Below are positions 32,366 to 43,309 of a DNA stretch of 64,000 nt, piece after piece. Each line of letters starts with the position of its first letter. Positions within the stretch are counted from its first letter, which is position 1. Source of the DNA: Massospora cicadina (Eukaryota > Entomophthoromycota > Entomophthoromycetes > Entomophthorales > Entomophthoraceae). The notes beneath the pieces are model-generated. The model did not search any database. It saw nothing but the letters and a program-made list of their open reading frames with translations, and was not told the DNA's origin. Both the position numbers and the translations under genes were made by a program. The stretch lies in NCBI GenBank assembly GCA_022478985.1, contig JAKSZP010009235.1, forward strand, positions 124,001 to 188,000, given 5' to 3'.

Positions 32366-34300
32366 GCACCAATAAGCAGTTGTGGAGAGTTCTTTAAATG
32401 TACCATAGAATTATACCATGGAGAGAAACTTCCAAAAGATATGAATTTGAAGAGTATGTTCAGAACGCACAACAATATAAAGCAGCATGTAGCTCATATG
32501 ACTATTGAGCTAAGAAGAGTTGGATCATTGCCAACACAGGAAAAGACTAGAGATAAATATAATTTAAGTGAGAGAGAAGTTTATTTATTGAAGAATGAGA
32601 ACAATGAAACTATATAAAGCCTAAACTTGATGTCTACCAAGTGGGAATCCAAAATAAACTAGTTGGACCACTTGAAGCAGGCCATGGACAACATGCGAAT
32701 GAGATTTTGTCACCCTTTTAGACTGTTACATGTTTTTATAGAAGGCAAAAAGTACCAATACTACCAGCATTGGTTTTGAAACCAACATGTCAAAATTTTA
32801 CCTGAAGAAAATTTCCAATTTTCTGCCCGTACTTAAAGACTAAGTTCACTCCTGGCTTGAGAACACTATCTCTATTTTTCAGTTATATAAAGGCAGTATG
32901 TTTAGAGTCAGTGGCAAACAAAAATTAACATTTTCTGGGATGTATGTAAAAGAAGTACAGGAGCTACTTGGAGCTACATTAACCCCATCACACTTGAGCC
33001 AAAGTCAAAGAGATCCTTACTGCCAAAATTTGAAGCGCACAGGACGTTTGAAGTATGAAGCAAGATTTCATTATCTGAGGATGAGTAAGTTTAAATTAAT
33101 TTTGGAATAAGCAAACCAGTATTACCTCAAGGCCCAGTAGATTTGTATGACTGGAGCCTTAAATTTAATCACTGGTAAGACCATATAAAACAGTTTTCTG
33201 GAATCACACCTGCAACTCCTGACACACATGAACTTGTCCATAGACCCTGACAAATTCCTAGAGGCCACTAAGGAGGCCTTGGTTGACGTTAAAGGCGCTT
33301 TATAAGACAAAGTCAATACATCAGGATAATCAGCAACGCCACTCTGGTCAAAATGCTGTTTATATAATTCAGAGCCACTATGATAATCCTAAGGAGAAGG
33401 CTTACTACCTCATTGGACAGAAGCATCCAAATTTCAAAGTACTAATGCAACAGCTAACAGCAAGAAAACAGCTTCTTGAGTTTTGCCCTAAGTAAAGAAA
33501 AGAAAAGAAAGAAGAAACTAAAGTGGAGTTACAGGTTCAGTCACATGGGTTGTACACCACAATAACAAAATTAATGAAGAGAAACTTCACGAGTTGATTA
33601 AGAATAATTTGTCATTGGAACTCCAATTGAAGTGGTTAGGCTCGCCTGCTTCAGACCTAAACAAGCGAAGTTTGAGCCCACTAAGCAATATTATGTGTTT
33701 TAATCTTCCAATCATAAATAAGTTTTAAAGAAATCTTGGATGACAAGTATCTTATAAAACTACGATAATTAAGATTACAATTGGTAACTGTGAGTCACCA
33801 AGACTTACAAAAATCATGCCTTCCTGAAGAGTAATAGTATTCAGTGATATTTTAAGTGCCTTTCTTAACGTGGGCTTGACTATTGTCAAGAGCATAAAAA
33901 AGTAGAAGTCATCATAAATAAAACATAGTTTTAGCAGCATTGGATCCTACCTCTCCAGTCATCTTTATGTATTCCAAGAACATGAAAAGATTGAAGTTTA
34001 CACTGACATCAAGACTAGCCAAGTTCAAAACTACCAGGTCTTTGTCAACTAAAGTACTGGTTCTTATCTGCATCAGCCTTGCTGTTTTGACACATTGTCT
34101 TGTTTGCTCCATCTGTGGTGTTTGAGAACTTCATTTAAGATATCCTCATATGATTGTAGTTCTTAGTTAAGTTTGGAGGAATCAGAAACTTTAACCAGAG
34201 TTCAGTCATTCTTATCAACTACTAAATGTCACTTTTTTTAGGATGAGAAGATGGAACGGAAGTATCAAGTATTCCTAGGTAAAACTGAGTATTGCATTTA
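32360..34300 (+). pseudogene. G3 gag and protease region (decayed)
   Basis: The frame at 32360-32617 gives a charged, helix-rich Gag-like start (GEKLPKDMNLKSMFRTHNNI). Other open pieces are 32898-33110 and 33283-33495 (KEKAYYLIGQKHPNFKVLMQ). I could not find an intact CCHC knuckle or the D-T/S-G protease triad, so the protease is either too decayed or deleted. Minus ORFs in 33122-34112 are treated as shadows. Confidence 0.45.
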
Positions 34301-34380
34301 CACAGTCATCTATATCCTGAAAACAAAGGGAACAAAGCATTACTAGAAACCATAAAAAAAAAAGTCTATTTTGTCCTTGT

Positions 34381-35480
34381 ATGCTAGCGAAGATATGGAC
34401 CTACTACCAGAGAAAAGAAGATCATGTTGGCAACATCAATACCAATATCTTAAAACAGAGGATGCTTGAGTTTAATTGTCTTAAACGAGTTAAAGAACAG
34501 GATCATATAGCGATGGCTGTATTCTACAGTTCTACATATCATGGAGAAGAAAATGTCCTTCTAGGAAATATTTTTAAGCTCCTTATCAACATTAAGAATA
34601 ATCAAACTATTTTAAAAGCAAATATTTACCACTACACTGAAATTAAATCAGTACACACCATTTTTGGAATCAAAAATGCGCTTTAAGAGCCACTTACACA
34701 GGAAGAGTGCAAATTTAATGAGCTTATAGATCAATACTCAAATGTTTTCAGCAGCGGACCTAATGACTATGGTTTGTGCAAGGAAAGGGTTTACAGTATT
34801 GACACGGGAGTGTCATACCCTTTCAATAAAAGCCATACCGCCATTCCAAGAGTAAGAAAGAAGTAATTAACAAAGAGCTACAGCAACTTATGTTAGTTAG
34901 TACTTCCCTAAAAGAGTATTTGGGCTCCGCCATTCTGCTAGTGAGAAATAAAGATGGGACTCAAAGCATAGTCATGTTTTAGAAGATTTAACGAGCAGAC
35001 AAACAAGATTTTTATCCACTACTTCACATTGACAACGCCTTGAAACTGCTTAAAGGATTTTTATACTTCTCAGAAATGGACCTGGCAAGCGGATATTGAC
35101 ATAAAGAGCTTTCACCAGAAGACCAGGAGAAGTGTGCGCTGATTACTAGCCAAGGTCTGTATGAATCAACCCATATGCCACAAGTCTTGTACATTGTCCC
35201 AACTATGTTCCAGCGAGTGATAGAGCAGACTTTAGATAATTAAAGATATAGATTGTGCTCATCTACTTGGACAATATCACTTTGTTATTATTATGGTCAA
35301 GATCACCTGATACTCCTGAAGGAGGTTTTTACCTATCTAAGAATGAGATCAACTGAAAGCTTCAAAAGAAGCAAGTGCTAATTCTTAAAGAGACAGTTAA
35401 AATTCCTCAGCAATGAGGTGAACAGAATAGAAATTAAGGCCAAAAAGGATAGGGTGAAGCTTTGCTAATATGATTTCTAT
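34381..35480 (+). pseudogene. G3 linker and reverse transcriptase
   Basis: The 101-codon ORF at 34381-34686 and the next stretch, NELIDQYSNVFSSGPNDYGL, are the segment that precedes RT. RT itself reads SAILLVRNKDGTQSIVMF (near 34930), YPLLHIDNALKLLKGFLYFS, EMDLASGY and HMPQVLYIVPTMFQRVIEQT (near 35172) in shifting frames. The Y-x-D-D site near 35260 is destroyed by a frame change. Confidence 0.7.
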
Positions 35481-36080
35481 CAAGTTTATGAGAGATGCCT
35501 AGGTGTTCTTAGGAATGTGTGAGATACTAAAGCCAAGTTGTGCCAAGCTTTGCGGACGTTCTTATGCACTCACGCATCTGTTTAACAAATGAGTACTATA
35601 TAATTGTTAATAAGGGCAAGAAGATGCCTTCTACCTTCTTAAGCAAAGACTAACAAAAGTTCTGATCTTGAGATAACCAAAAACTTTTAAATTATACAAA
35701 TGCCATAGATTTGGGTATGGGCGCCATCTTAGCACAGTTGACAAGGAAGAAGTAGACATCCTATAGAGTTCTACTTACTGACCTCACTAAAACAGAGCTC
35801 AATTATACAATTTTAGAGTAAGAGTGCCTAGAGGTGATGAGAGCATTACACAACTCCCAACCATACATTTATGGCAAGCATTTCAAGATAACTACCAATC
35901 ATGCCTCACTGAGGGGTTGACAAACATGAAGACCTTGACGGAAGACTGGCAATAAACTTTTTTCTCTGAAACTCTATAACTTTGAGATCCTTCACTGGGC
36001 AAGAGAGAAGCTTCTGAACATGGATGATTTTTTTACTGTTACCTGTATTCCATTTTTAAGTCAACAAAAGAAAAACCATT
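35480..36080 (+). pseudogene. G3 RNase H (decayed)
   Basis: The tether (FLGMC-like near 35505) is followed by CHRFGYGRHLSTVDKEE-type remains of the TDASxxxxGAxLAQ region near 35700, LTKTELNYTILE-like sequence near 35790 and an ITTNHASLRG string near 35890, where TDHxSLxxL is expected. All are in broken frames; the order is correct. Confidence 0.55.
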
Positions 36081-36199
36081 TAATCCTTACAGGTAAACCA
36101 GAGGAGTAATGGAAAAAGAAGATGATGACTTTAAAAAAACGAGCTTTTCAGGCATGTTGAGATTTCAAGATGGACAGCTAAAGAAATAAGGTTAAAAGA

Positions 36200-37240
36200 A
36201 ATATTACATGTTTAAAGTCAAGTAAACATTTTTTGCTAGTCATTGAAGGACACCGTCAATTAGGCCACTTAAGGTTACAGAAAACATACCAGCATCTCAA
36301 GGAGAGACCTTACTGGGAGGACATGTTAAAAGATATCAGTCATTATCTGATACTCTGCATTGTATGCGCATTAATAAAATCTATTATCAGAGAAGTTTTA
36401 TTTTAGCCTTTACCTTCAATTTGCTTCCATAAAGTTTCCATCAACGTTGTTATACCATTCCATAAATCATCCAGTGGTTATCAGGTCATTGTTTTAGTTA
36501 TAGATCATTTCACTAAGTGTACAGATGTAGTTGCAGTAAATAAATTTGCCACAAGTGTTACTACAAGATTTTTCTACAACAATATTATCACTTGCCACAG
36601 ATGCCCTCAAATACTATTTTCTGATAAAGTATAGAAGTTCATCTCATTTGCTGTGAGAAAACTTATTGTCTTAGTAGAAGTCAAGCAAAATTTTAACACG
36701 CCTTATACACCCTCTACCTACAGAAGAGTAAAAAGTGGTAATGGAACTCTCGCATATATCTTAAATAAAATTGCAGTTATCCACAAATTGAAATGGGATT
36801 TCTTATCGCCATCATCCCCGTTCTCTTACTGGTTGTGCTACCTCAGTACTATGAACATTTCTTTCATTTAATGCACTATATGGTATAGAAATCATGTTAC
36901 CATGGTGTTAGACCTCAGTGATGGACGCAGATAGGAAGAATCTATTTCTGAAAGATACTGAGAAGTGTAAGTGGAGGACTAATCAAAATACAGAAAAACT
37001 TCAGCAACAACATTATTTAGTAACTTTTAAAGAGTACTAAAGTGAGTTCATGAAGACCCAAGTTGCCTATATTTGAGGTGGTACAAAAAAGTGATGTTCT
37101 ACCATGTGTGCAGATGACAACTGTATAAGTTAAATGCCAACTGGACAGACTTGCAACAGTTGTCATGAAAAGAGGAACTGAGTAATCAATAAAGGATGAT
37201 ACTACCCATATTGCCTATAATCAAGTCCAAGAATGGCGCT
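36200..37240 (+). pseudogene. G3 integrase (decayed)
   Basis: Near 36244-36370 EGHRQLGHLRLQKTYQHLKE, then PYWEDMLKDISHYL and CIVCALI give the H-H-C-C zinc-binding unit with all four ligands. Core remains follow: VSINVVIPFH near 36440, VIDHFTKCTDVVAVNKFAT near 36505 and an IFSDK piece near 36620. PYTPSTYRRVKSGNGTLAYI near 36704 is the PYxPxTxGxVERxNGTL string with the Glu replaced. The 72-codon ORF 36653-36871 belongs here. Confidence 0.7.
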
Positions 37241-37260
37241 TGAAGTCTTTCTTTAGGTCT

Positions 37261-38387
37261 TGTCTTGGGGGAAGTAATTATGTGAAAGTCTCATCTATAG
37301 GGGTCAATTTTTCAAACTATGAAAAACCCTCTACTAAAAATCTTAATTATTATTACACTAATAATGGTACTAGCAATATAGCTGGACAGAACAAAAATAA
37401 AGTCTCAGATAATTTTGCCAGCAATTATAATGTTTTACAAAATTATTAAGACCATTTATAATCTTTGAAAGGTAAAAAATTCCTGAGATGAAGGCCATTA
37501 TATACCTCCAACTTTCAGAACAATTTGACACCAGTCACCATGATGCCAGAGGATGCTTAAGTATAAATACTGTTTGAAAAGACTATACACATGACATTGC
37601 AGATTACAGAAACAGAGTTGCCTTTTTATACCTTTAGATTCAACTACCAAAGATGGAGAAATTATCAAGCTCCTGTCCAAAGTGAGTGTTCCTGTTAGTA
37701 TAAAGTTTAGAGATGAGAATATTACCAGAGTTGGAATCAAATTAATGGCACAAACTCTACTAGTTGGTAGTAACAAAAGAATTCATGCGGCTGCAAGAGC
37801 TACATGAGTCCCAAGAACAACTAGAATCATTGTTGAAATAGAAGCAGCAATGCAATTGCAAGCAGGCTATAGCTCCGCGGTATAATATATGCAAGAAGCT
37901 AGAAGGACCAGGGGATCAAGGAATCAGACTTGGTGGCTCTAAACCAAGATGAAAAATACACAATTGTCTTATGAGAAAAATTAATTGGTAAAATCAGGTC
38001 ATATTTCATACACCTAAATCCCTAAGTACTAGATATATTCTATAACTTATTATTAAGAAACTTTACTTTAAAGAATCTGCCTTTACCAAAGGCATTTTAT
38101 TCAGTCCTAATAACGTCAAGTATAGATTTATCTTAAGAGGTTGTACTTAAGTTCTTATTGTCATCAGAGCTTGAGAGAGTTTCAATGCGCTCTGGAGTAT
38201 CCCCTATTATGTTTAGTTAAAAGGCTTTATCAAGGTTGAATACGCTTTGATCTTATAAAAAGTCTCATGTGCATAAAAACAAGATTCTCCGGTGTTTGAT
38301 GTTGCACCTTATGAGCAAACAGTTGATTTATTGCAAGCGGCTCATCCCTTTTCTTTAGCTCCCCTGAGCAAGCGGCCGATTTAAGCA
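37261..38387 (+). repeat. G3 3' LTR
   Basis: It starts TGTCTTGGGGGAAGTAATTA by alignment and ends near TTTAAGCA (38387). It is homologous to 31214-32342. The plus ORF 37240-37449 and the minus ORF 37776-37498 fall in the LTR and are not genes. Confidence 0.72.
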
Positions 38388-38392
38388 ATAGC

Positions 38393-39384
38393 TATTTAAA
38401 GTAACGGAATTTGGGCATCATGTACATAGTTGATTCTCAGGAACTATATGACATGCGCTTAATCACGTTCCTTTTCTTTGCAAGTCCATCTTCCAAATCC
38501 TAGATGTGGGAGCTATTTTCTCACAGTAACTTTATTCTGACTAGGTTGTGCATTTCCATATTTAAAACCCGTTTCTGGTCAGGTGTGGAGATCTTATTCT
38601 TTGAAATTGTTTATTGAATATTTTACTTTTGTTATTTAGATTTTGGTTGGTGGCTCCATCTTGTGGCATCTGTATTATGCATTCCTTTTGCTATTAAATT
38701 TACTGCTCACTTAATTAGGGTAGTATCAGGTTGAGAGATGGTGTAAAAATGGGAAACCTGTATTAATCTAAGTATAAATTATTCTGCCATCATTTGCAGG
38801 CTTGAAATATTATCTCCCAAAAGCTATAAAAGAAGCTTGATACTCACAATTGCTTACCATTATATTACTGTGTTTTGTTTGTAAAAAGGGCCTTGGACAT
38901 GGTGAAAAACCTTTTATTATACTGGGGTATATATATGGGATTGAATGTTCTATCAATGATTAATAGATGTTCATAAAACTCAGATTTTACATAATTTTAG
39001 TTTGGCACTTCTTATTAAGGCTAAGGAATTGCTATCAAATGTACTCATGGCTTCATTCAAAACAGTTGGTTTACTTTAAAAGTATTAAAGCTATATACTA
39101 TCTATAAATACATTTGAAGATAATAATTGCAAACTTTAAAAGATAAGCAAAATTTTTGTTTAAGTAATGTCATAAGGGATTCATAGGGTATAAGCCATTA
39201 TAGAATAAAAGAAATTCAGGATAACCTGAGTACATCAAAATTTAGTTGTAATTTGTTTTTTGGAAAGGCTGAGTTTTATAAGCTGCATTTACTTTTCTGA
39301 AAGTTTTTTTAATAAAAGATTATCATATAGTACCCCAAAGTACTATTTTATTTAATCAATTAACATTATAAATCCATTTATGAC
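38393..39384. other. Unassigned AT-rich kilobase right of G3
   Basis: No ORF or domain is seen. If G3 landed in the 5' LTR of E0, this would hold the outer part of that LTR, which would agree with its length and lack of coding, but no second copy of the E0 LTR is in the window to test it. Confidence 0.3.
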
Positions 39385-39930
39385 TTATATATATGTCGTT
39401 ATCTGAGGTAAGATGACCAGGGGATGGGCATTACAATAAATATAAAAAAAATAAAAATGGGAAAAAATGCTTACATGAATAAATTGGCGCTGAAACAAAA
39501 TTAAACTTAATATGGTGGAAATGGCGAACTGCCAGGTAACCTTAGTGGAGGGAGAGGGAGTCAGAAAACGCTTCTTTAGCTTTTCAACATAAATCAAGAT
39601 GTGGGCCAAGGAGGAAAGCCAGGATTGGGTTTATCTGCAGTATAGTATGATATCACTTAAGGGAAGGCCAGGGCAGGCACCGTGCACCACAACAAATGTG
39701 CCTAAGTAGACTGTAAGATTGTGCTCAACCTGGAGAGATGTTTTAGGGATCTTGAAGAAGGTGCAATATTTTATGTGGGTTATCATAGCTATGGGGTTAT
39801 GGGCCACCTCTACAGAATTCAGGGTAGACTTGTGGGAAAATTTTGTGGAATTTGAGGAGGTCATGCTTATCTGAAGTGTTAAGTTTATCTGGGGACCAGG
39901 TGGAAAAAGACTCTCTACAAGAATTGCCAC
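39385..39930 (-). CDS. Unknown minus ORFs, third segment of the 39.4-41.3 kb group
   Basis: Two minus ORFs in succession, 39930-39631 (99 codons) and 39609-39385 (74 codons). The first contains an N-L-T and an N-S-T sequon and hydrophobic strands (VYLGTFVVVHGACPGLPL). The second has a basic patch (KLKKRF) and a hydrophobic end. They follow the glycoprotein-like ORF and the Pro-rich ORF on the same strand, without recognisable domains. Their relation to those ORFs is by position. The bases between 39930 and 40100 contain stops. Confidence 0.35.
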
Positions 39931-40100
39931 CAGCTTAATGACAGATTTTCTGAGAGAAAAAAGCTATTGGGCAAAGAAGCGGCTTTAAAAACAAGCTGAT
40001 AATTGGAGTAGAACAGCATGGCATTTGTTTGTGTTTAAAAATTAAAAGAATTGGTCTTCATAATTGGTCTGCAAACACTGTTGCAGTGTAAAGTAATCTA

Positions 40101-40457
40101 TCAATAAGATCTTCTAATTACAAAACCTCGGCCAATAGGCCCAAATATTCTGGTAAAACTGGATTGGGGCATTGGCATAAGTTTGAGGTTTAACTTACAA
40201 ATAGGAGGAAGCTTGGGACTGACCTTTGGTCTAATCTGCTTTCTAATTGAATGGGGCTTTTTGGGTTTAGGCTGAAGAGGGGCCTGATTGGCTGGCGCAG
40301 GAAGAGCTGCAGCAGCAGGATTTGGGGGAGGGGGCAGGATAGTACCTAAGATAGAATATGCCGTGGGAATGGGGGCAGGTTGTGCGCAAGCAGAGAGGGA
40401 CTTAGACCTTTTGTAACCAGCGCAGGAGAAGCATCTGCGTTTTAAGTGATCCAACAA
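40101..40457 (-). CDS. Unknown Pro/Ala-rich basic ORF
   Basis: A 118-codon minus ORF. It starts with basic sequence and a Cys pair (RRCFSCAGYKRSK) and continues with a Pro/Ala run (TILPPPPNPAAAALPAPANQ) and a Lys/Arg/Pro-rich tail (KPKKPHSIRKQIRPKVSPK). It begins shortly after the stop of the membrane-span ORF 40871-40500. In composition it resembles a disordered, nucleic-acid-binding or cytoplasmic-tail segment; no family is recognised. It is longer and cleaner than most ORFs around it. Confidence 0.45.
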   Translation of the reverse strand: MLDHLKRRCFSCAGYKRSKSLSACAQPAPIPTAYSILGTILPPPPNPAAAALPAPANQAPLQPKPKKPHSIRKQIRPKVSPKLPPICKLNLKLMPMPQSSFTRIFGPIGRGFVIRRSY

Positions 40458-40499
40458 AAAATAGGATAAGTAGATTGTCCACCCGCCCTCAACGCAGGC

Positions 40500-41330
40500 T
40501 CATAATGGATGGTCAGGGGAATAAAGGATAATGGCATGAGGTGATTTTAACAGAAATATAATTACAATTAGGCAGATAATGGCAAATGCACAAGACTTTG
40601 CTAGACGTGTGGCACCATTTGTGACTAAAAACTGAAGGATGGGGTCAGAGCCATAGGCGTCTAAACCAACTATTAGCTCATTATGGAGCACTTCAGGTAA
40701 AAATGATATGGAAACCCCATAAAATGAACTACCAAAGTGGTATTTATGATAGCGGGTGCGATTGATGGGAGTAGGATGCCCTGGAATGCCAATGCATAGT
40801 CGCTGCAATGGAAGCGTCAGTTTTACAAGTGAAGCCCAAGTTGAAATATCCTTTATAGAGGCGGAAATCAATAAATTTGGTAGGTTCTATAAACACTTGA
40901 GCCAATTAATGAATTGTTGGTCAACATATGAGTTTAAATTCCTATATATGACCAAAAGGCTGAAATGCATAATTAGCAACTCTGCCACTTCTCGATTAAC
41001 TTGCTTTAATATATTCTTGCAGTGGATTCTTTCAAAAACAGCTTAGACACTAAGCGATCTTATGATTGGGAATGGTATTCCTAACTCTGTAATTCTTTTA
41101 TTGATGCTACCCATAGTATCACTAATTGCTCTTTGGAACTGTTCATCACCCTAATGGCGGTATTCTGGTTGACACTCTTGGACATAACTTGAGTACGTTG
41201 GACCATGTACAAGACTCAAAAGAAAACTCACCTACTCCCTTGGAGTTAGCAACTACAAAGGTATCCTTCCTCATCAATGTCATATATCTCTGGATCCCAG
41301 AATGGCTACTGGAAAATTTCTTCACTTAAC
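40500..41330 (-). CDS. Envelope-like minus ORF with C-terminal membrane span
   Basis: On the minus strand from about 41329 to 40500. Near 41130-41050 a heptad-like stretch (SDTMGSINKRITELG) is followed by IPFP. The 123-codon ORF 40871-40500 contains LPLQRLCIGIPGHPTPINRT (an N-R-T sequon), a beta-rich stretch, and then SCAFAIICLIVIIFLLKS, a strong single membrane span with a Lys/Ser/Pro end. Coil, sequons, late membrane span and short tail are the general plan of a class I-like fusion glycoprotein. I recognise no named family, and frame changes separate the coil from the rest. A decayed viral or retroelement env-like gene is possible; a host membrane protein is the alternative. Confidence 0.4.
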
Positions 41331-42229
41331 CAATAATAACGTGTAACCAAAGAATGAAATTAAGATTCTTTGGTACAAGGCTTTTTATAGAAACTAACTT
41401 GATGTATTTTTATACTTATTAAGTATATTCAAGATATATGATAAATATAATTTTGGTAAAATATGGAATATGGTATGGAGATATTGTATGGCTTTACAAA
41501 CCCCTTATGAGTCTCTTCTCAATTTCCCCCTTAGTGCAAAGTCCATCTGATTTGATACTTGTACCTGAACTCTCAATCTTGTAATGGACATCCTTGACCA
41601 GGATGTCTGGTAGCACTTGCTCTTTAGACGCCTCTGGCTTAAGGTATTAATGCTCCTTTAGTCATTGCTTCTTCTCCTAATTCAGTAATATGCTGATTGC
41701 ATCAGGAAACATATTATGGTGCTTACCTAATGCACCTCACTTCAGGTTTCAAGCATACTTAATTACTGGTTAATTACATCTTTTGGTATTGTTTAAAATA
41801 AAAAAAATTTTTTACCATTAGGTAACTTAGTTCATATTGTTGTTCTTTCAATCATTCATCACTGGCTGTGTTGACAAAATTACTTTATCATTAAACAATT
41901 TTAAGCTATTTATACCTCCAGAGTTATAAAAAGCTATCAATGATCATAGCCTTCAGTGACAGCATTATTGTCTTCATAATTTTATATCTTTGACCACCAG
42001 TTATCAAACTACTTTGAGAGACATCATCCCTATAGCCAGGAAAAGTTTGAGGCTGTTGTCACTTATAAAAGCGGGGGCACTTCCCTTTACTCGCATTCTG
42101 ATCTTTTATATAAAAATTTTGAGGTTATTGTATTCTAGCGAAGTTCCTTCCAAAGGGTGTTATTTTTTCCCAGTATACTCATGATAATTTCCACAACATA
42201 AATGTTGCTTTGGGAGAGTACCAGGGGTT
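41331..42229. other. AT-rich stretch without supported gene
   Basis: AT-rich sequence. The only ORF above 60 codons (41990-42184, plus) has no domain. Nothing can be assigned. Confidence 0.4.
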
Positions 42230-42480
42230 TTTGAGGCACCGCCTGGGCATGTGAAAGTGGATTTAAAGATTCTCAGGAAAAATGAATTGTCTAAAAGAGT
42301 TTGAGGAGTGAATGACCCAGTCTGAACACGTTTTTCCATTGGATGAAATGTGCAAGGGAAGTTTCACCGCTGCTTCACCCTGGAGCAGCTAATGAGGAAT
42401 CTGAGGACATTAGGTGAACTAATTGATGGGCACTCAGTGTTGGAGTCTTGCTTCAACTTCTAGAAATTGCTTTAAAAGTT
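42230..42480 (+). pseudogene. Weak coding fragment of unknown nature
   Basis: In one plus frame FTLEQLMRNLRTLGELIDGH followed by SVLESCFNF is readable (near 42376-42462), and in others a basic stretch upstream. It looks like helical protein sequence interrupted by stops. No family is recognised. Base composition is less AT-biased than in the flanks. Part of the same unexplained middle region as 43019-43306. Confidence 0.3.
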
Positions 42481-42499
42481 GTTCCAAGTAAAAAAGAAA

Positions 42500-43000
42500 A
42501 ATTATCTATACATATGTTGTAAGGCAATAATAATATATGATCCTGTATATGCTTTAGTTTTAATTAGCTTAAATTTGTTGATTTCTACACCAGTAAGATG
42601 GTATTAAAGTATATGATATATTCTAAATTTTAAATAATAATTTTGTAATAGGCATGTATTTTTTGGTTATATTTGGCTTGAAACAATGTTATATTACTCA
42701 GGATTAAGACTCAGAAAATAGTGAGAGTGAAAATAAATTTTAAATATAATATGTAGCACTAAAATCTCATTTTTACTATATTTATGGAATATAATCATTC
42801 TAGCTAACTAAAAAACATAAAATGTGCAAGATTAAACTTTGATATTGAAACATATTTTTTGTTTTGCTGAGTGTAAAGATTACAAAAAATGGTAAAAAAT
42901 CAATATTTGATGTTTTTCCTACGCATAGTTAAATTAAATCTATTCAAGGTACGCCAACCAGAGGATGTACATTACTAAAGCTTCAAAAGCAAACAAAAAA
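42500..43000. other. AT-rich spacer
   Basis: Very AT-rich sequence with no reading frame and no recognised repeat. Nothing else seen. Confidence 0.4.
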
Positions 43001-43018
43001 TGAGCCAAAACAAACGAA

Positions 43019-43306
43019 ATGACAAAACAAAAATTATCCAATCAGGTTTGGAGCAGAGGACCACTAGCCCACCATGACAGAGGTGGAGAAAGGGTCGGGC
43101 AGCGCCTCCGCAGGCACCACAGGTGTGGCTGTAGCCATATAATTGAAAAGGCAGATATAAGCTTAGAGCAAGGGCGTTGGTACATCAGCATGGTGCAGGT
43201 TGAGGGATGGAATGAAAAGATTGATATCCACAATATCAGCCTGGAGGATAGCCTCTATTTATTCAGCTACATGATATTCAGCTTGAAAGCAGGTATCAGG
43301 GAGTAG
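43019..43306 (+). CDS. Unknown ORF truncated by the G5 LTR
   Basis: A plus ORF whose second half reads IEKADISLEQGRWYISMVQV, EGWNEKIDIHNISLEDSLYL and FSYMIFSLKAG. Its natural start may be the ATG at 43074 in another frame, in a strong initiation context (CCACCATGA): MTEVEKGSGSASAGTTGVAV joins the long frame if one base near 43135-43142 is shifted. A small, Gly/Ala/Ser-rich start followed by a mixed alpha/beta stretch looks like a real protein N-terminus. The ORF ends three bases before the G5 3' LTR, so the rest of the gene would lie beyond the far end of G5, outside the window. Family unknown. Confidence 0.42.
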   Translation: MTKQKLSNQVWSRGPLAHHDRGGERVGQRLRRHHRCGCSHIIEKADISLEQGRWYISMVQVEGWNEKIDIHNISLEDSLYLFSYMIFSLKAGIRE

Positions 43307-43309
43307 AAT

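Larger units (their letters stand above)
31214..38387 (+). mobile_element. G3: plus-strand Ty3/gypsy retrotransposon, decayed
   Basis: A 7.2-kb element with LTRs of about 1129 and 1127 bp, a primer-binding site of the shared type, gag, RT, RNase H and integrase. Pentamers CTAGC (31209-31213) and ATAGC (38388-38392) may be its target duplication with one change. It lies upstream of the E0 gag on the opposite strand, so it probably landed in the E0 leader or 5' LTR. Decay is strong. Confidence 0.77.

Noticed and set aside
38022..38036. AAGTACTAGATATAT as a mini-insertion in the G3 3' LTR
   Set aside because: No A-run and no duplication; the 5' LTR differs here by ordinary substitutions.
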